From positions 62,001 to 126,000 of the forward strand of contig NZ_SMZK01000004.1 of assembly GCF_005938085.1 (NCBI RefSeq): DNA of 64,000 bases, given 5' to 3'. The translations under genes and the position numbers were made by a program. The stretch is from Haloterrigena sp. H1 (GTDB lineage: Archaea; Halobacteriota; Halobacteria; Halobacteriales; Natrialbaceae). The notes beneath the pieces were generated by a model. The model ran no database searches, was not told where the DNA came from, and saw nothing but the letters and a program-made list of their open reading frames with translations. Positions 28,040 through 35,656 of this stretch are shown piece after piece. Each line of letters starts with the position of its first letter. Within the stretch, counting starts at the first letter, position 1.

Positions 28040-28404
28040 TTCGCACGTGACTCTTCGTCGTCCGAGTCCTCATCACCGAATTCGAGCTCGCTCGCTGCCT
28101 CGACCTCGTAGGCTGCGTCGTCTTCGTCAACGAGCCCGAGGCGGAGTTCGACGCCATGCTCGCGGAGGATATCACGCATTGTCCAGCGGTCGACATCAGC
28201 GAGTCTCGCAGCATCACCGAGCGTGATCCGCTCGCGTTCGTAGAGAGCGACCGCAGCTGCAATACGCTCGTTTTCATGGTCCTCGAAATATTCACGCACG
28301 AACTCTCGCAGCGCATCGCTCTTGCCACCAAATACACCAGCCTCGACAGCACCCTCAATGAGGAGGTCGAGGTCGTCTGGATACGACCCGGTTATTCGTG
28401 GCAT
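28036..28404 (-). CDS. UPF0175-like antitoxin
   Basis: A 122-aa protein with a ribbon-helix-helix-like N terminus (PDDLDLLIEGAVEAGVFGGKSDALREFVREY) and a central helix-turn-helix (RERITLGDAARLADVDRWTMRDIL) of the type seen in UPF0175 antitoxins. The tail is very acidic. It would bind the promoter and the PIN toxin, stabilising the replicon by post-segregational killing. A TATA box (CATAAATAGT, minus strand, 28431-28440) lies about 31 nt before the ATG, so the mRNA is probably leaderless. Confidence 0.82.
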   Translation of the reverse strand: MPRITGSYPDDLDLLIEGAVEAGVFGGKSDALREFVREYFEDHENERIAAAVALYERERITLGDAARLADVDRWTMRDILREHGVELRLGLVDEDDAAYEVEAASELEFGDEDSDDEESRAK

Positions 28405-28430
28405 CGTTCTATTTCAGACTACGCCTTCAT

Positions 28431-28440
28431 ACTATTTATG
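28431..28440 (-). promoter_or_regulatory. TATA box of the antitoxin-toxin operon
   Basis: CATAAATAGT on the minus strand is centred about 31 nt upstream of the antitoxin ATG at 28404. This is the spacing expected for a leaderless archaeal transcript. No operator palindrome was obvious around it. Confidence 0.5.
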
Positions 28441-28603
28441 AACTGCGCCAGAATGCTGTATGCATTGAGAGGGACGGTACCAACTTCTGCCGTTCCTGCC
28501 GCTCACTCAATAGGATAGTGGCGACAACGTGTGCCAATCATCTACTGTAGAGAGACCGACGACCGGCCGTCGAAAGGCAAGATCGGCACGGACGGTGAGC
28601 GCC

Positions 28604-28990
28604 CATGACGAGTGACACCAACGAGACGACCGTCGACGAGACTGAACCCGACTTTCGTGCTGCCCCGTGACGACCCATCCCGTCAGAACTCGAGTAGGCC
28701 AAAGAGACCGCTCGCGACGATCCGACATTCGAGGAGTTTGTTCACCTGTTGAGTGTGACTCCCGAGGCGCTCATCAAAATACTGTATGACGATCTAGAGT
28801 GGTGTGAGATCGAAGAGATGGCCTCACACATCCCGTCGACTACGTCACCAACGCCTTGGTTATCGCCCGTCGCGCCGGGTGGGAACTCGACAGTGTGACC
28901 TCCGAACGTGAGCGCCTCAAATTCGTCCCGTGGGGTGAGGCCGATGGGCGACGAAACGCTGATCTGACAACTATCGCTTCAAGAACACTG
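28604..28990 (+). pseudogene. decayed gene of unknown function upstream of parA
   Basis: The plus strand reads MTSDTNETTVDETEPDFRAA, then an in-frame stop, PSELE, a second stop, then a good haloarchaeal stretch (AKETARDDPTFEEFVHLLSV). A shift of frame near 28830 leads into VDYVTNALVIARRAGWELDS. With at least two stops and one frameshift it is a remnant. No family recognised. The open frame of parA can be extended upstream into it, which is an artefact. Confidence 0.5.
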
Positions 28991-29000
28991 TCACGAAATC

Positions 29001-29040
29001 ATTTATATGCGATGCAAACGTTTGCGCAAACGGTTACGCA
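29001..29040 (+). promoter_or_regulatory. parA promoter and probable operator
   Basis: A TATA box (ATTTATATGC) is followed by a perfect 14-bp palindrome CGTTTGCGCAAACG (29019-29032) and the related GGTTACGCAAA, directly before the parA ATG at 29042. The palindrome contains the same CGTTTGCGC unit that is repeated after the operon (30356-30388). This suggests that the partition protein binds both places. Confidence 0.6.
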
Positions 29041-29041
29041 A

Positions 29042-29902
29042 ATGTCTACGACAACGAAACGCGCCGCCACGTTCCTCGACAAAGGCGGTACCGGGAAGAC
29101 GACCTCTGCGGCCCATCTCGGCGTTGCACTCGCCGAAGCCGGCGAAGACGTGTTGCTGATCGACCTTGCTGGAAAACAGGGCGACCTCGCGAAACACTTC
29201 GGCGTGTGGGAAGAGGTGCAAGAGCAGATCGATGAGGATGACGACTGGCCGAACATTTCGACGGTTTTCGCCGAGGAGTGGGATCAGATCGCTACGAAAC
29301 TCGGTGACGCGGCCGTCGAGAGCCTGATTATCGAGACCGACGAGGGCGTCGATCTGATTCCAGCCCATCCAGGGCTCGACTCGCTTGACGCCGACCTCGG
29401 GAACATCGACGATGCCCGCGAGCGATACTCAAGACTCGAACAGTTCCTCGATGAGTACATCGACGATCGCTACGACACCGTGATTATCGACCTACCGGGG
29501 TTGACGAACAACGTCTCGTACAACGGCCTGTGGGCAACCAAACACGTCATTGCGCCCGTCGAAATGGGGCCGTTTGAGAGCGAACAGGCGGCAGCACTCC
29601 GAAATGACCTCGAGAAGATTCACGATCGCTTCAACGTCTCCGTCGAACTGGCGATGGTCTTGCCGAACAAGGTCGACCGCCGGACTAACCTCGCGAATGA
29701 ATACCTGGAAGCCTTCGACGAAGACTATGCCGACGCGATCGCGCCCGCACACGTCCCCGTCAGCCAGGACATTCGCAACGCCGCCGACGACGGCCAGACG
29801 GTCTTCGCACTCGAGGAACCGTCCACGACTGCCGAACGCGCACGCGAGGCATTCCTCGAGAACGCAACCGCACTCCAGCGTCGCCTGGATGGTTCAGCAT
29901 GA
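29042..29902 (+). CDS. parA: ParA-type partition ATPase
   Basis: A 286-aa Walker-type ATPase for DNA segregation. The deviant Walker A is FLDKGGTGKTTSAAHLG. Walker A' lies in DVLLIDLAGKQGDLAKHFG, and Walker B in YDTVIIDLPGLTNNV. ParA proteins form ATP-dependent patterns on the nucleoid that pull apart plasmids carrying centromere-bound adaptor. The start at MSTTTKRAATF was chosen because the upstream extension reads through a decayed gene and the promoter. The next gene overlaps by 4 nt (ATGA). Confidence 0.92.
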   Translation: MSTTTKRAATFLDKGGTGKTTSAAHLGVALAEAGEDVLLIDLAGKQGDLAKHFGVWEEVQEQIDEDDDWPNISTVFAEEWDQIATKLGDAAVESLIIETDEGVDLIPAHPGLDSLDADLGNIDDARERYSRLEQFLDEYIDDRYDTVIIDLPGLTNNVSYNGLWATKHVIAPVEMGPFESEQAAALRNDLEKIHDRFNVSVELAMVLPNKVDRRTNLANEYLEAFDEDYADAIAPAHVPVSQDIRNAADDGQTVFALEEPSTTAERAREAFLENATALQRRLDGSA

Positions 29903-30291
29903 CCGACGATGCTGAACTCGAGGAACTCAAAGCGGCGACCCAACGCGGCGACCGCAACGATGAAGTCGACACTGAGGGGCCGACGACGTTCACCGACGAG
30001 ATCGTTGATGCGCTCGAGGCGATCGAACAGGGCGAGTTGGGGAAAACGATCGCTGTCCGTGACCAACCAATCGCCGCGTTACTGGCGACGCTCGATGCCG
30101 ACGGGAACGAAGACAGAATGCAGTCGGTCGGACAGGCACTCGAGGACGAACTCGGACGCGAGCACTCCGAGGTGTTCGACCGAAGTGAAATCGTCCGGCT
30201 TGCCCTCCGAGTCGGGCTCCAGGCTGCCGCCGAGGAGACGATGGTTGACTTGAACGACGCTGTTGGTGAACACGCCCGACAGAACCTGTAA
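29899..30291 (+). CDS. probable centromere-binding partner of ParA
   Basis: A 130-aa acidic protein coupled to parA. Its C-terminal half (EVFDRSEIVRLALRVGLQAA) looks like a ribbon-helix-helix or similar small DNA-binding dimer. The N-terminal half (TFTDEIVDALEAIEQGELGK) would be the ParA-contacting part. No ParB/Spo0J signature is present. The ParB-like role is inferred from position, size and the iterons on both sides of the operon. Confidence 0.65.
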   Translation: MTDDAELEELKAATQRGDRNDEVDTEGPTTFTDEIVDALEAIEQGELGKTIAVRDQPIAALLATLDADGNEDRMQSVGQALEDELGREHSEVFDRSEIVRLALRVGLQAAAEETMVDLNDAVGEHARQNL

Positions 30292-30295
30292 CGCT

Positions 30296-30388
30296 CGTTT
30301 TCGGTATCGCACACGTTCACGTTATCGTTCGCGTTTTCGCCTCCGCATTCGTGTGCGTTTGCGCTTACGTTTGCGCTTACGTTTTCGC
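30296..30388 (+). repeat. iteron array after the partition operon, probable centromere (parS)
   Basis: A 93-bp stretch built on a roughly 6-bp rhythm of CGTTNN/CGNNTT. Its right part is two perfect 12-bp repeats CGTTTGCGCTTA (30356-30367 and 30368-30379) followed by CGTTTTCGC. The CGTTTGCGC core also forms the palindrome in the parA promoter. A shared recognition unit on both sides of a parA operon is typical of plasmid centromeres that double as operators. Confidence 0.62.
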
Positions 30389-30512
30389 ATATGTTATAGA
30401 TATCGTTTGCATGGGAGTCAGCCAGCAGAGAGAATGTACATGCAGCCGCCTCGAGAGAATTGGTACGTAAACACGACCGTCCCAGATCGCACTAGGAATC
30501 GGGCAAGTCATA

Positions 30513-30815
30513 GTCAAAACCGACTACGACAAACTCGGGGAATACTCGGTATCCGCTGTTAGAAGGAAGTTCGGGAGATACACTGCTGATAGTGATCAGA
30601 CCGGTGTGTCGGAAATCGATATGCGGGGCGGCCAGAACAAAATTCCTCGAGAGAAACTAACCACTGCACTGTACGAGTTGGCTGACGAAGTCGGAGGATC
30701 ACCCACTAGAGAACAAATGATCGAGTGTATCAGATACTCGGAGAGAGCATCTCGATGCGAGTTTGGAAGGTGAAACAAGGTGCTACTGGAGTTAGGATCT
30801 GAACCGCCACGTTGA
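30513..30815 (+). pseudogene. remnant of a protein with homing-endonuclease-associated repeats
   Basis: One plus-strand frame reads DYDKLGEYSVSAVRRKFGRY and later ELADEVGGSPTREQMIEC, then YSERASRCEFGR, a stop, NKVLLELGSEPPR. This fits two copies of the homing-endonuclease-associated repeat (PTxxxY..YSxxTxxRRFGsWnxALexaG). The stop TGA at 30771 stands where the repeat has its conserved Trp, so TGG to TGA may be the inactivating change. No nuclease domain is visible in the remnant. Confidence 0.5.
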
Positions 30816-30871
30816 CGAGCTGACACTCGCCGCGAATTGGCCAGATTCATTCGTGGGATATCTCAAAGCCA

Positions 30872-31398
30872 CTCCCTCCCCCCGTCATCGATGTGTAAAA
30901 CTGTGCAGAAGGAGTGGGGGTAAGAACGAGAAAGCTTCTAAAAGCATCAATACCCCCAGAAACTCGCCGGAGACAGGCTCAAGATCCAGAATTGCGTTTG
31001 AATAACAAATGCCTAATATATAGGAAAGTTTTATGTGTGATACACGACAACCAGATCCGTAGTAGAACTAAGAACAAGAGTTAGGAAGAATACACTTCGA
31101 CTAACCGAACATCGACAACATCTATTGTAGTTCTTGTTCCATTCGCTTTCAGTGTCGTTTTCAGGACTCTTGTGGTCTCTTTCTCCCATCGAGCCATCAT
31201 CATCTCCAGATAGAAACCCCACCTTCCCGTGATTTACACATCGATGACGGGGGGAGGGGGTCACGAATTCTCCTATTGAACGGTTTCTCTCGCATATCTC
31301 CTGACCCCTCAGTCTGATCGACGATCCATGTCTCCACTCCTCTCGAGTACCTTACCTCCTAGCAGGTCGGGTTTACACATCGAACACGGGGGGAGGGG
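30872..31398. other. replication origin, part next to the 3' end of orc1/cdc6
   Basis: Three origin recognition boxes: CTCCCTCCCCCCGTCATCGA + TGTGTAAA at 30872-30899 (pointing right) and its inverted copies at 31233-31260 and 31372-31398 (pointing left). The first and second form an almost perfect inverted pair with 333 bp between them, and that spacer contains an AT-rich stretch (30990-31040, with TAATATATAGG and AGTTTTATG) suited to unwinding. Together with four boxes on the other side of the gene this makes a typical haloarchaeal Orc1-dependent origin. Confidence 0.82.
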
Positions 31399-31431
31399 CA
31401 CACAAAACAGTCTCTAAATGCCTAATTTGTT

Positions 31432-32892
31432 CTACTGCTTGTGGAACTCATCCAGTTGTGCGTTGACGATTGTCTGGAGGAGATTCTTTTGCTCAACGAT
31501 CCCCTCTAACCGCGTGTCGTCGACGATCCGGTTCATTATCGCTTTCGGATCTCCCGTGAAAGTAAATTCCATGTACATTCCTCCTCCTCGTCCTCGACTC
31601 TTTCGCGATGTTGAAATCAATCCATAGGTAGAGAGCTCCTTGACGTATTTGACGTACGTCTCTCGCGTCATCTGGTCTGCATCGAGCTCATCAGTGACCC
31701 ACTGATAGACTTTGAACCCGACCGGGCTTGGGACAGAACTCCCTGTTTGTTTCGAGTAGCAGACGACAGCTGCGGTCGCGTACAGCGAGATTTTCTTTTG
31801 CGTGGTAAGCCCCTCTACGAGTTTCAGTGAGCGATCTTTGTCGATCTCCTCTTGGGACTCACGAACGTGGTCCTCTGTGACTATCTCGTTTCCACGCTCA
31901 TCCGCAAGGTCGCCAGCACCTCGGAAGAGGTCGATAGCCTTTCGTGCGTCACCGTGGCTTTGCGCTGCGAACGCCGCTACAAGCGGAATCACGTCATCCT
32001 CGAGGGCGTCTTGTCGGAAGGCGTCACGACGATTTTCGAGGATTTCACGCAACTGGTTCGCATCGTAATCAGGAAAGTAAATATCTCGTGGGTTGAACGA
32101 ACTCTCGGCCCGTCCGTCGATGTCCTCCATGAACTTCGGGTCATTTGTTAACGCTGCGACCGAGACACGTCCTTCAATTTCGTTCGTATTACTCGCGCGC
32201 GACAGCTGATACAGTAGCTTCGAATAGGCGGGTTCTTCGTTTGCTCGGCGGCCGACAAGCAGGTCGATCTCGTCGAGGATAAAGATGACTGAGTCGTAGT
32301 ATTCGTTGATGAGTTCGTACAGCCGTCTATACTTGCGCTTCGTGGAGACACCCGTTTCAGGAACGCCGATGTCGACATCGACATCTTTCGCGACGGTCTG
32401 GACGAGTTCATAGACCGCTTGGTCCAGAGTATTAATCGGCTGGCAGTTTATATCGACGACTCCGAACCGTTCTCCCTTCGACTTACAGAGTTCGATTATC
32501 TGTTGTGTGACTGCTCCGATGATGAGTGATTTCCCCGTCCCGGCGGGCCCGTACAGTAGCATGTTCGGAGGGCGATTTCCTTGGAGGGTCGGTTTCAGAA
32601 ACGAAACGACCGATTCGAGCTGATCGTCACGACCAACTATCCGTTCTTCGTCGATTATCGTGTCTGGCTCAACGAGATCTCGATTGACGAAAACCGATGA
32701 TTCCCCCTCATCGTCGAGCATTTCCCGAATTGATCGCTGGGTACTATCTTTAGTAGATGTGTCATTCCTTTCGGATGCAATCTCATCTGTGGACTCCCCA
32801 CCAGACGTGTTTGTTTGCCCACCGCCATCTTCTGACCGAGTTCCACCATCGAGAGTAGATTGATTCGCACCATCCTGATTACTACCGACCAT
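31432..32892 (-). CDS. orc1/cdc6: Orc1/Cdc6 replication initiator
   Basis: A protein of about 486 aa. After an acidic, Ser/Thr-rich N terminus, the AAA+ core has Walker A in LLYGPAGTGKSLIIGAVTQQ, Walker B in VIFILDEIDLLVG and sensor 1 in VSVAALTNDPKFME, with sensor 2 further on (SHGDARKAIDLFRGA). The C-terminal winged helix covers the last 120 residues. The protein binds the boxes on both sides of its gene and starts replication. The start at MVGSNQDG was chosen because a TATA-like TTTTTAG lies about 27 nt upstream; the frame also extends to 32934. This is the only initiator gene in the window. Confidence 0.92.
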   Translation of the reverse strand: MVGSNQDGANQSTLDGGTRSEDGGGQTNTSGGESTDEIASERNDTSTKDSTQRSIREMLDDEGESSVFVNRDLVEPDTIIDEERIVGRDDQLESVVSFLKPTLQGNRPPNMLLYGPAGTGKSLIIGAVTQQIIELCKSKGERFGVVDINCQPINTLDQAVYELVQTVAKDVDVDIGVPETGVSTKRKYRRLYELINEYYDSVIFILDEIDLLVGRRANEEPAYSKLLYQLSRASNTNEIEGRVSVAALTNDPKFMEDIDGRAESSFNPRDIYFPDYDANQLREILENRRDAFRQDALEDDVIPLVAAFAAQSHGDARKAIDLFRGAGDLADERGNEIVTEDHVRESQEEIDKDRSLKLVEGLTTQKKISLYATAAVVCYSKQTGSSVPSPVGFKVYQWVTDELDADQMTRETYVKYVKELSTYGLISTSRKSRGRGGGMYMEFTFTGDPKAIMNRIVDDTRLEGIVEQKNLLQTIVNAQLDEFHKQ

Positions 32893-33032
32893 ATACTTGC
32901 TGCTCAATCGAGCACTAAAAAGATTCACCTCCATCGATGTTTATCTGGTGGATCTAGAGTGCATAAAGCGAGTATTCGACTGTTCCATGTTTCTGGAGAG
33001 TAGACCTCCACCGAAGTATAGCCGTCCGGAGG

Positions 33033-33203
33033 CTCCCCGTCGTCGATGTGTAAATCGTGCTCCCTCGATTTCCTATGAACCTGTGCGTTATGTTTCTGTC
33101 ACTATGCTCCCCACTCCCCGCCATCGATGTGTAAGCTATGCGTCTGACACCCCGTCTTCGAAGTGTAACTGTCATCTCACACCCCCCGCCATCGATGTGA
33201 AAA
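33033..33203. other. replication origin, part upstream of orc1/cdc6
   Basis: Four boxes in the same orientation: CTCCCCGTCGTCGATGTGTA at 33033-33054, ACTCCCCGCCATCGATGTGT within 33107-33134, ACCCCGTCTTCGAAGTGTAA within 33147-33169 and ACCCCCCGCCATCGATGTGA within 33178-33203. The shared core is C-rich, then ATCGATGTGTAA. They stand 140-310 bp upstream of the initiator start and could also autoregulate it. A weaker copy (CCTCCATCGATGTTTA) lies at about 32930-32946. Confidence 0.8.
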
Positions 33204-33379
33204 CCGGTTCCTTCTGGCATTCTCTGTGATGCTTCTTACTGGTTTTTGATTCGTACACGGGGAGCTAAGCCTGACTTCCAAGCTTACTACTCGAAAGCGG
33301 GACAGAGATTTAACATTCTTCTCAAACTACAAGTCAGGTCTGACGGGTCCTTTATATCGTGATTGTCTGGTATTCTGAG

Positions 33380-33650
33380 GTTCGATCACTGAACGCCGGC
33401 TACCCTGCGCTGGGCGCGACGACGACCAGTTCGTCACCTTCGTCAACGAGGTCCTGATCGATCTTGAGGAGCGGTACGGAGTGGCCACACTGAGCGATGA
33501 CCGCGTCCAAGAGCTGACGAACCGATACTACCGGGGATTCGAAATCCGTCAGGAACTCGACGAACTAGCGAATGACCTCATCCTCGAAGTCACGGAGATC
33601 AGGGATCGAATTACGTATCTTAAGAGTTCAGCCCGATATCATCGCTCGAG
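33380..33650 (+). pseudogene. coding remnant of unknown family
   Basis: The plus strand reads DDDQFVTFVNEVLIDLEERY and on through RVQELTNRYYRGFEIRQELD, ending in LEVTEIRDRITYLKSS. The composition is that of a real haloarchaeal protein, but there is no proper start and the frame runs into the opposing gene. It looks like an internal fragment. Confidence 0.4.
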
Positions 33651-33839
33651 AACCTCAGTATCGGGGTGTTTCCCAGCTGGACCGGCAACTGCCTTCGCAC
33701 GCTCGAGTTCACGGATCTCTTGTTGAGCCTGCCGTTCGAGCAGTTCGGCTTGCCGACACCGTTCACGAGCAATGTCGTCGACAACGTCCTCGTCATCGAT
33801 CGTGAACCGCTTACCACGGTGATCGATCTGCTCGAGCAT
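33639..33839 (-). CDS. small charged protein, second gene of a two-gene unit
   Basis: A 66-aa, highly charged helical protein (IARERCRQAELLERQAQQEI). Its ATG overlaps the TGA of the zinc-finger gene upstream (TGATG), so both are probably made from one transcript. No family recognised. Such small pairs are common on haloarchaeal plasmids and viruses. Confidence 0.5.
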   Translation of the reverse strand: MLEQIDHRGKRFTIDDEDVVDDIARERCRQAELLERQAQQEIRELERAKAVAGPAGKHPDTEVLER

Positions 33840-34003
33840 CAGTACCGATCCTCGGCTTCGTCCACTGCAGCATCTCGAGCGTCCGCTTGGAGGTGCTCGT
33901 AGCGGACCTCACAGCTGTCCGAACAGAACCGACCAGCATATCCTGCCCGATCGCGAGCAGGTTCTGAACACGTCGGCATCCGACACTCATTGCGGTCAGT
34001 CAT
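33839..34003 (-). CDS. 54-aa zinc-finger-like protein
   Basis: MTDRNECRMPTCSEPARDRA followed by GYAGRFCSDSCEVRYEHLQA. The four Cys (C-x4-C and C-x3-C) form a treble-clef or ribbon-type metal site, as in many small haloarchaeal CxxC proteins thought to regulate genes or bind nucleic acid. The tail is acidic. The stop overlaps the next start. The gene is short but has good codon use, and all four ligands are present. Confidence 0.6.
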   Translation of the reverse strand: MTDRNECRMPTCSEPARDRAGYAGRFCSDSCEVRYEHLQADARDAAVDEAEDRY

Positions 34004-34076
34004 CTGCCGATCCCTCGGTTCAGGAGCTGAGGTGTTTCAGTGGCTGTCGATGTGATTGCTGTCTCTCGTTGTCTCA

Positions 34077-34505
34077 TGGGTTGCTACGGTGGACTCCCTT
34101 CGAGCCCCCGTACCCCTTCTGGGGGATACAAACCGTCTCGAGTAACGAGGTCGATCGACGGTTAGTGGCTGAACGTGCCATCTGGCGCAGGGACAAGTCC
34201 CGTCCGGATCTCGAGGTCGACACGGCGAAGATGCTTGCAGCCATTGTTTGGCTGGCGCTGCTCGAAATTGACCTCGTAGAGCGGACCCAGTTTTGCAAAG
34301 CCGACGTCCAGCCTTTCGTTCAGTGCACGGCGTGTTCGTGGGTCGTTGATCGAGTAGTCTCCTGCCTCGAGTGCAGTCTCCGGCTGAAAATCATCACAGT
34401 GGCCGGTGAACCCGTCGCGGCGGTTGCGTTCTTGGACGCACTTCCTGCAACAACTTCTCCAAGAGAAAATAGAGTTCGCCAATCCTGGCTGGGCTGTAGG
34501 TTGAG
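34077..34505 (-). pseudogene. decayed SWIM zinc-finger gene
   Basis: Closely related to the intact gene at 41060-41620, including the hairpin-rich sequence after the stop. Here the segment coding for the C-x-C half of the SWIM motif (TCTCLD) is deleted. The protein reads NFEQRQPNNGCKHLRRVDLE without the first two metal ligands. The N-terminal part is also lost close to the IS at 34539. It cannot form a zinc site and is taken as inactive. Confidence 0.65.
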
Positions 34506-34538
34506 CCGTTTAATTCTGTGCCTGTGCTGTGAGTAAGT

Positions 34539-35656
34539 TGCCTTGTTGAACGCAAGACAGCGTCGGGTGGGGTTGCTGATCTACAATTTCACGGCGTTAG
34601 AGACGACTTTTCGACCTCAGAAGATGCAGTAGCTGTCACTCACAGCGATTGCTGATGAGTCAAAACTATGGTACCTTGCTCCGTTGTTCCGGTGACGACG
34701 GCGATGCTTCTCCCGGATACGTCCGGAGAAGGGGAGCAGGCGGCGAGCCTAACTCGCCGCCTGCGTCAGGTTATGCACGATGCACTTGCGAGTCAGCTCC
34801 CGGAACTGGCCGTGCCAGCTCCGGGAGCGCAGCTTCTCGCCGTCGTCTTCCTTCAACTGCGAGAAGCCTGTCTCACTCATCCAGCGCTGGTTGTAGTCAT
34901 CGTTCATTCGGGCGTTGTGGGCCTTCTGCAACGGTGTCTGCTCCCTGTGCTTGATCAACGGTCGCGTTGACTCGGAGCGACACTCCTCACGGAGGTCGCT
35001 CCACGAGTAGTTCGCGTCAGCAGACAACACACGCAGGTCTTCCGCATTCCGGCGGAAGACCTGCATCCCGATGTGGCCGTCCCAGGCCTTCTGCGTCGTA
35101 AAATGAACGTCCTTGATCGCCAGTGAGTTCACGTCGATCAAGATCGTTGTCTTCATCGACTGGAATGAGTAGTTCGCTCGGTCGCGGTAGTGGTAGCTGG
35201 TTTGATCGCGCTGGAAGCCACTTGCATCAATCGCAGCTTCACCACTCCAGCCCGCCTGCTCCGCGCTTCGGCGGAGCAGGCGGCGGAGTTCACGCATCCG
35301 ATACTCGTCTTCCCACCGGCAGAACGAACTGTAGTGCGGTGCCTCGTCGAGATCGAATACAGCAAGAACACCTGGCATCTCGTTGAGGTAGTCTTCAGTT
35401 TCACGGAGGCTCTTCTCCAGTTCGACGCGGAACAGAATTAACGCGATCTGTGTCCACTTGGCGTACCCGTCCGCGCCGTCCGGCGCGGCGGGTACGTCCG
35501 GATTGTCAACGTGCTGTTTGGCAAGGTCTCGACACATTCGCGCTAGCCGTCTGAGCGATGCCATATCGCCAGACGGCGTCCATTTCCCAGTTAATCTGAC
35601 GGAAGATAACCGTGAGAGCGTCTGAGGCTGTCGTCATTCGGCGGCAAAACAAGGCA
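34539..35656 (-). mobile_element. IS5-type element, complete copy 1 (tandem pair, left member)
   Basis: 1118 bp, the same length as the copy at 48654-49771 and with an identical transposase. The left end TGCCTTGTTGAACGCAAGAC and the right end (inward TGCCTTGTTTTGCCGCC) share TGCCTTGTT. The sequence before it is GAGTAAGT (34531-34538), but the matching GAGTAAGT stands after copy 2 at 36729-36736, so one target duplication encloses the pair. At 35656/35657 its end joins directly to copy 2. Confidence 0.85.
34749..35564 (-). CDS. IS5-type DDE transposase, copy 1
   Basis: 271 aa. The catalytic residues are Asp in EAAIDASGFQRDQ, Asp in VLSADANYSWSDL and Glu in RWMSETGFSQLKEDDG, with the typical following HGQFRELTRKCIVHN. 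The N-terminal 100 residues form the end-binding part (LRRLARMCRDLAKQHVDNPD). The protein is identical to that at 48746-49561. The stop codon lies in the loop of a 12-bp hairpin. The coding sequence contains several more long palindromes. Confidence 0.9.
   Translation of the reverse strand: MASLRRLARMCRDLAKQHVDNPDVPAAPDGADGYAKWTQIALILFRVELEKSLRETEDYLNEMPGVLAVFDLDEAPHYSSFCRWEDEYRMRELRRLLRRSAEQAGWSGEAAIDASGFQRDQTSYHYRDRANYSFQSMKTTILIDVNSLAIKDVHFTTQKAWDGHIGMQVFRRNAEDLRVLSADANYSWSDLREECRSESTRPLIKHREQTPLQKAHNARMNDDYNQRWMSETGFSQLKEDDGEKLRSRSWHGQFRELTRKCIVHNLTQAAS

Noticed and set aside
28856-29041. N-terminal extension of ParA by 62 residues
   Set aside because: It runs through a decayed gene, the TATA box and the operator palindrome. 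The Walker motif lies at the usual distance from the later ATG.
30263-30562. A frame coding for RYRTRSRYRSRFRLRIR-type repeats
   Set aside because: The periodic residues come from the DNA iterons of the putative centromere, not from a protein.
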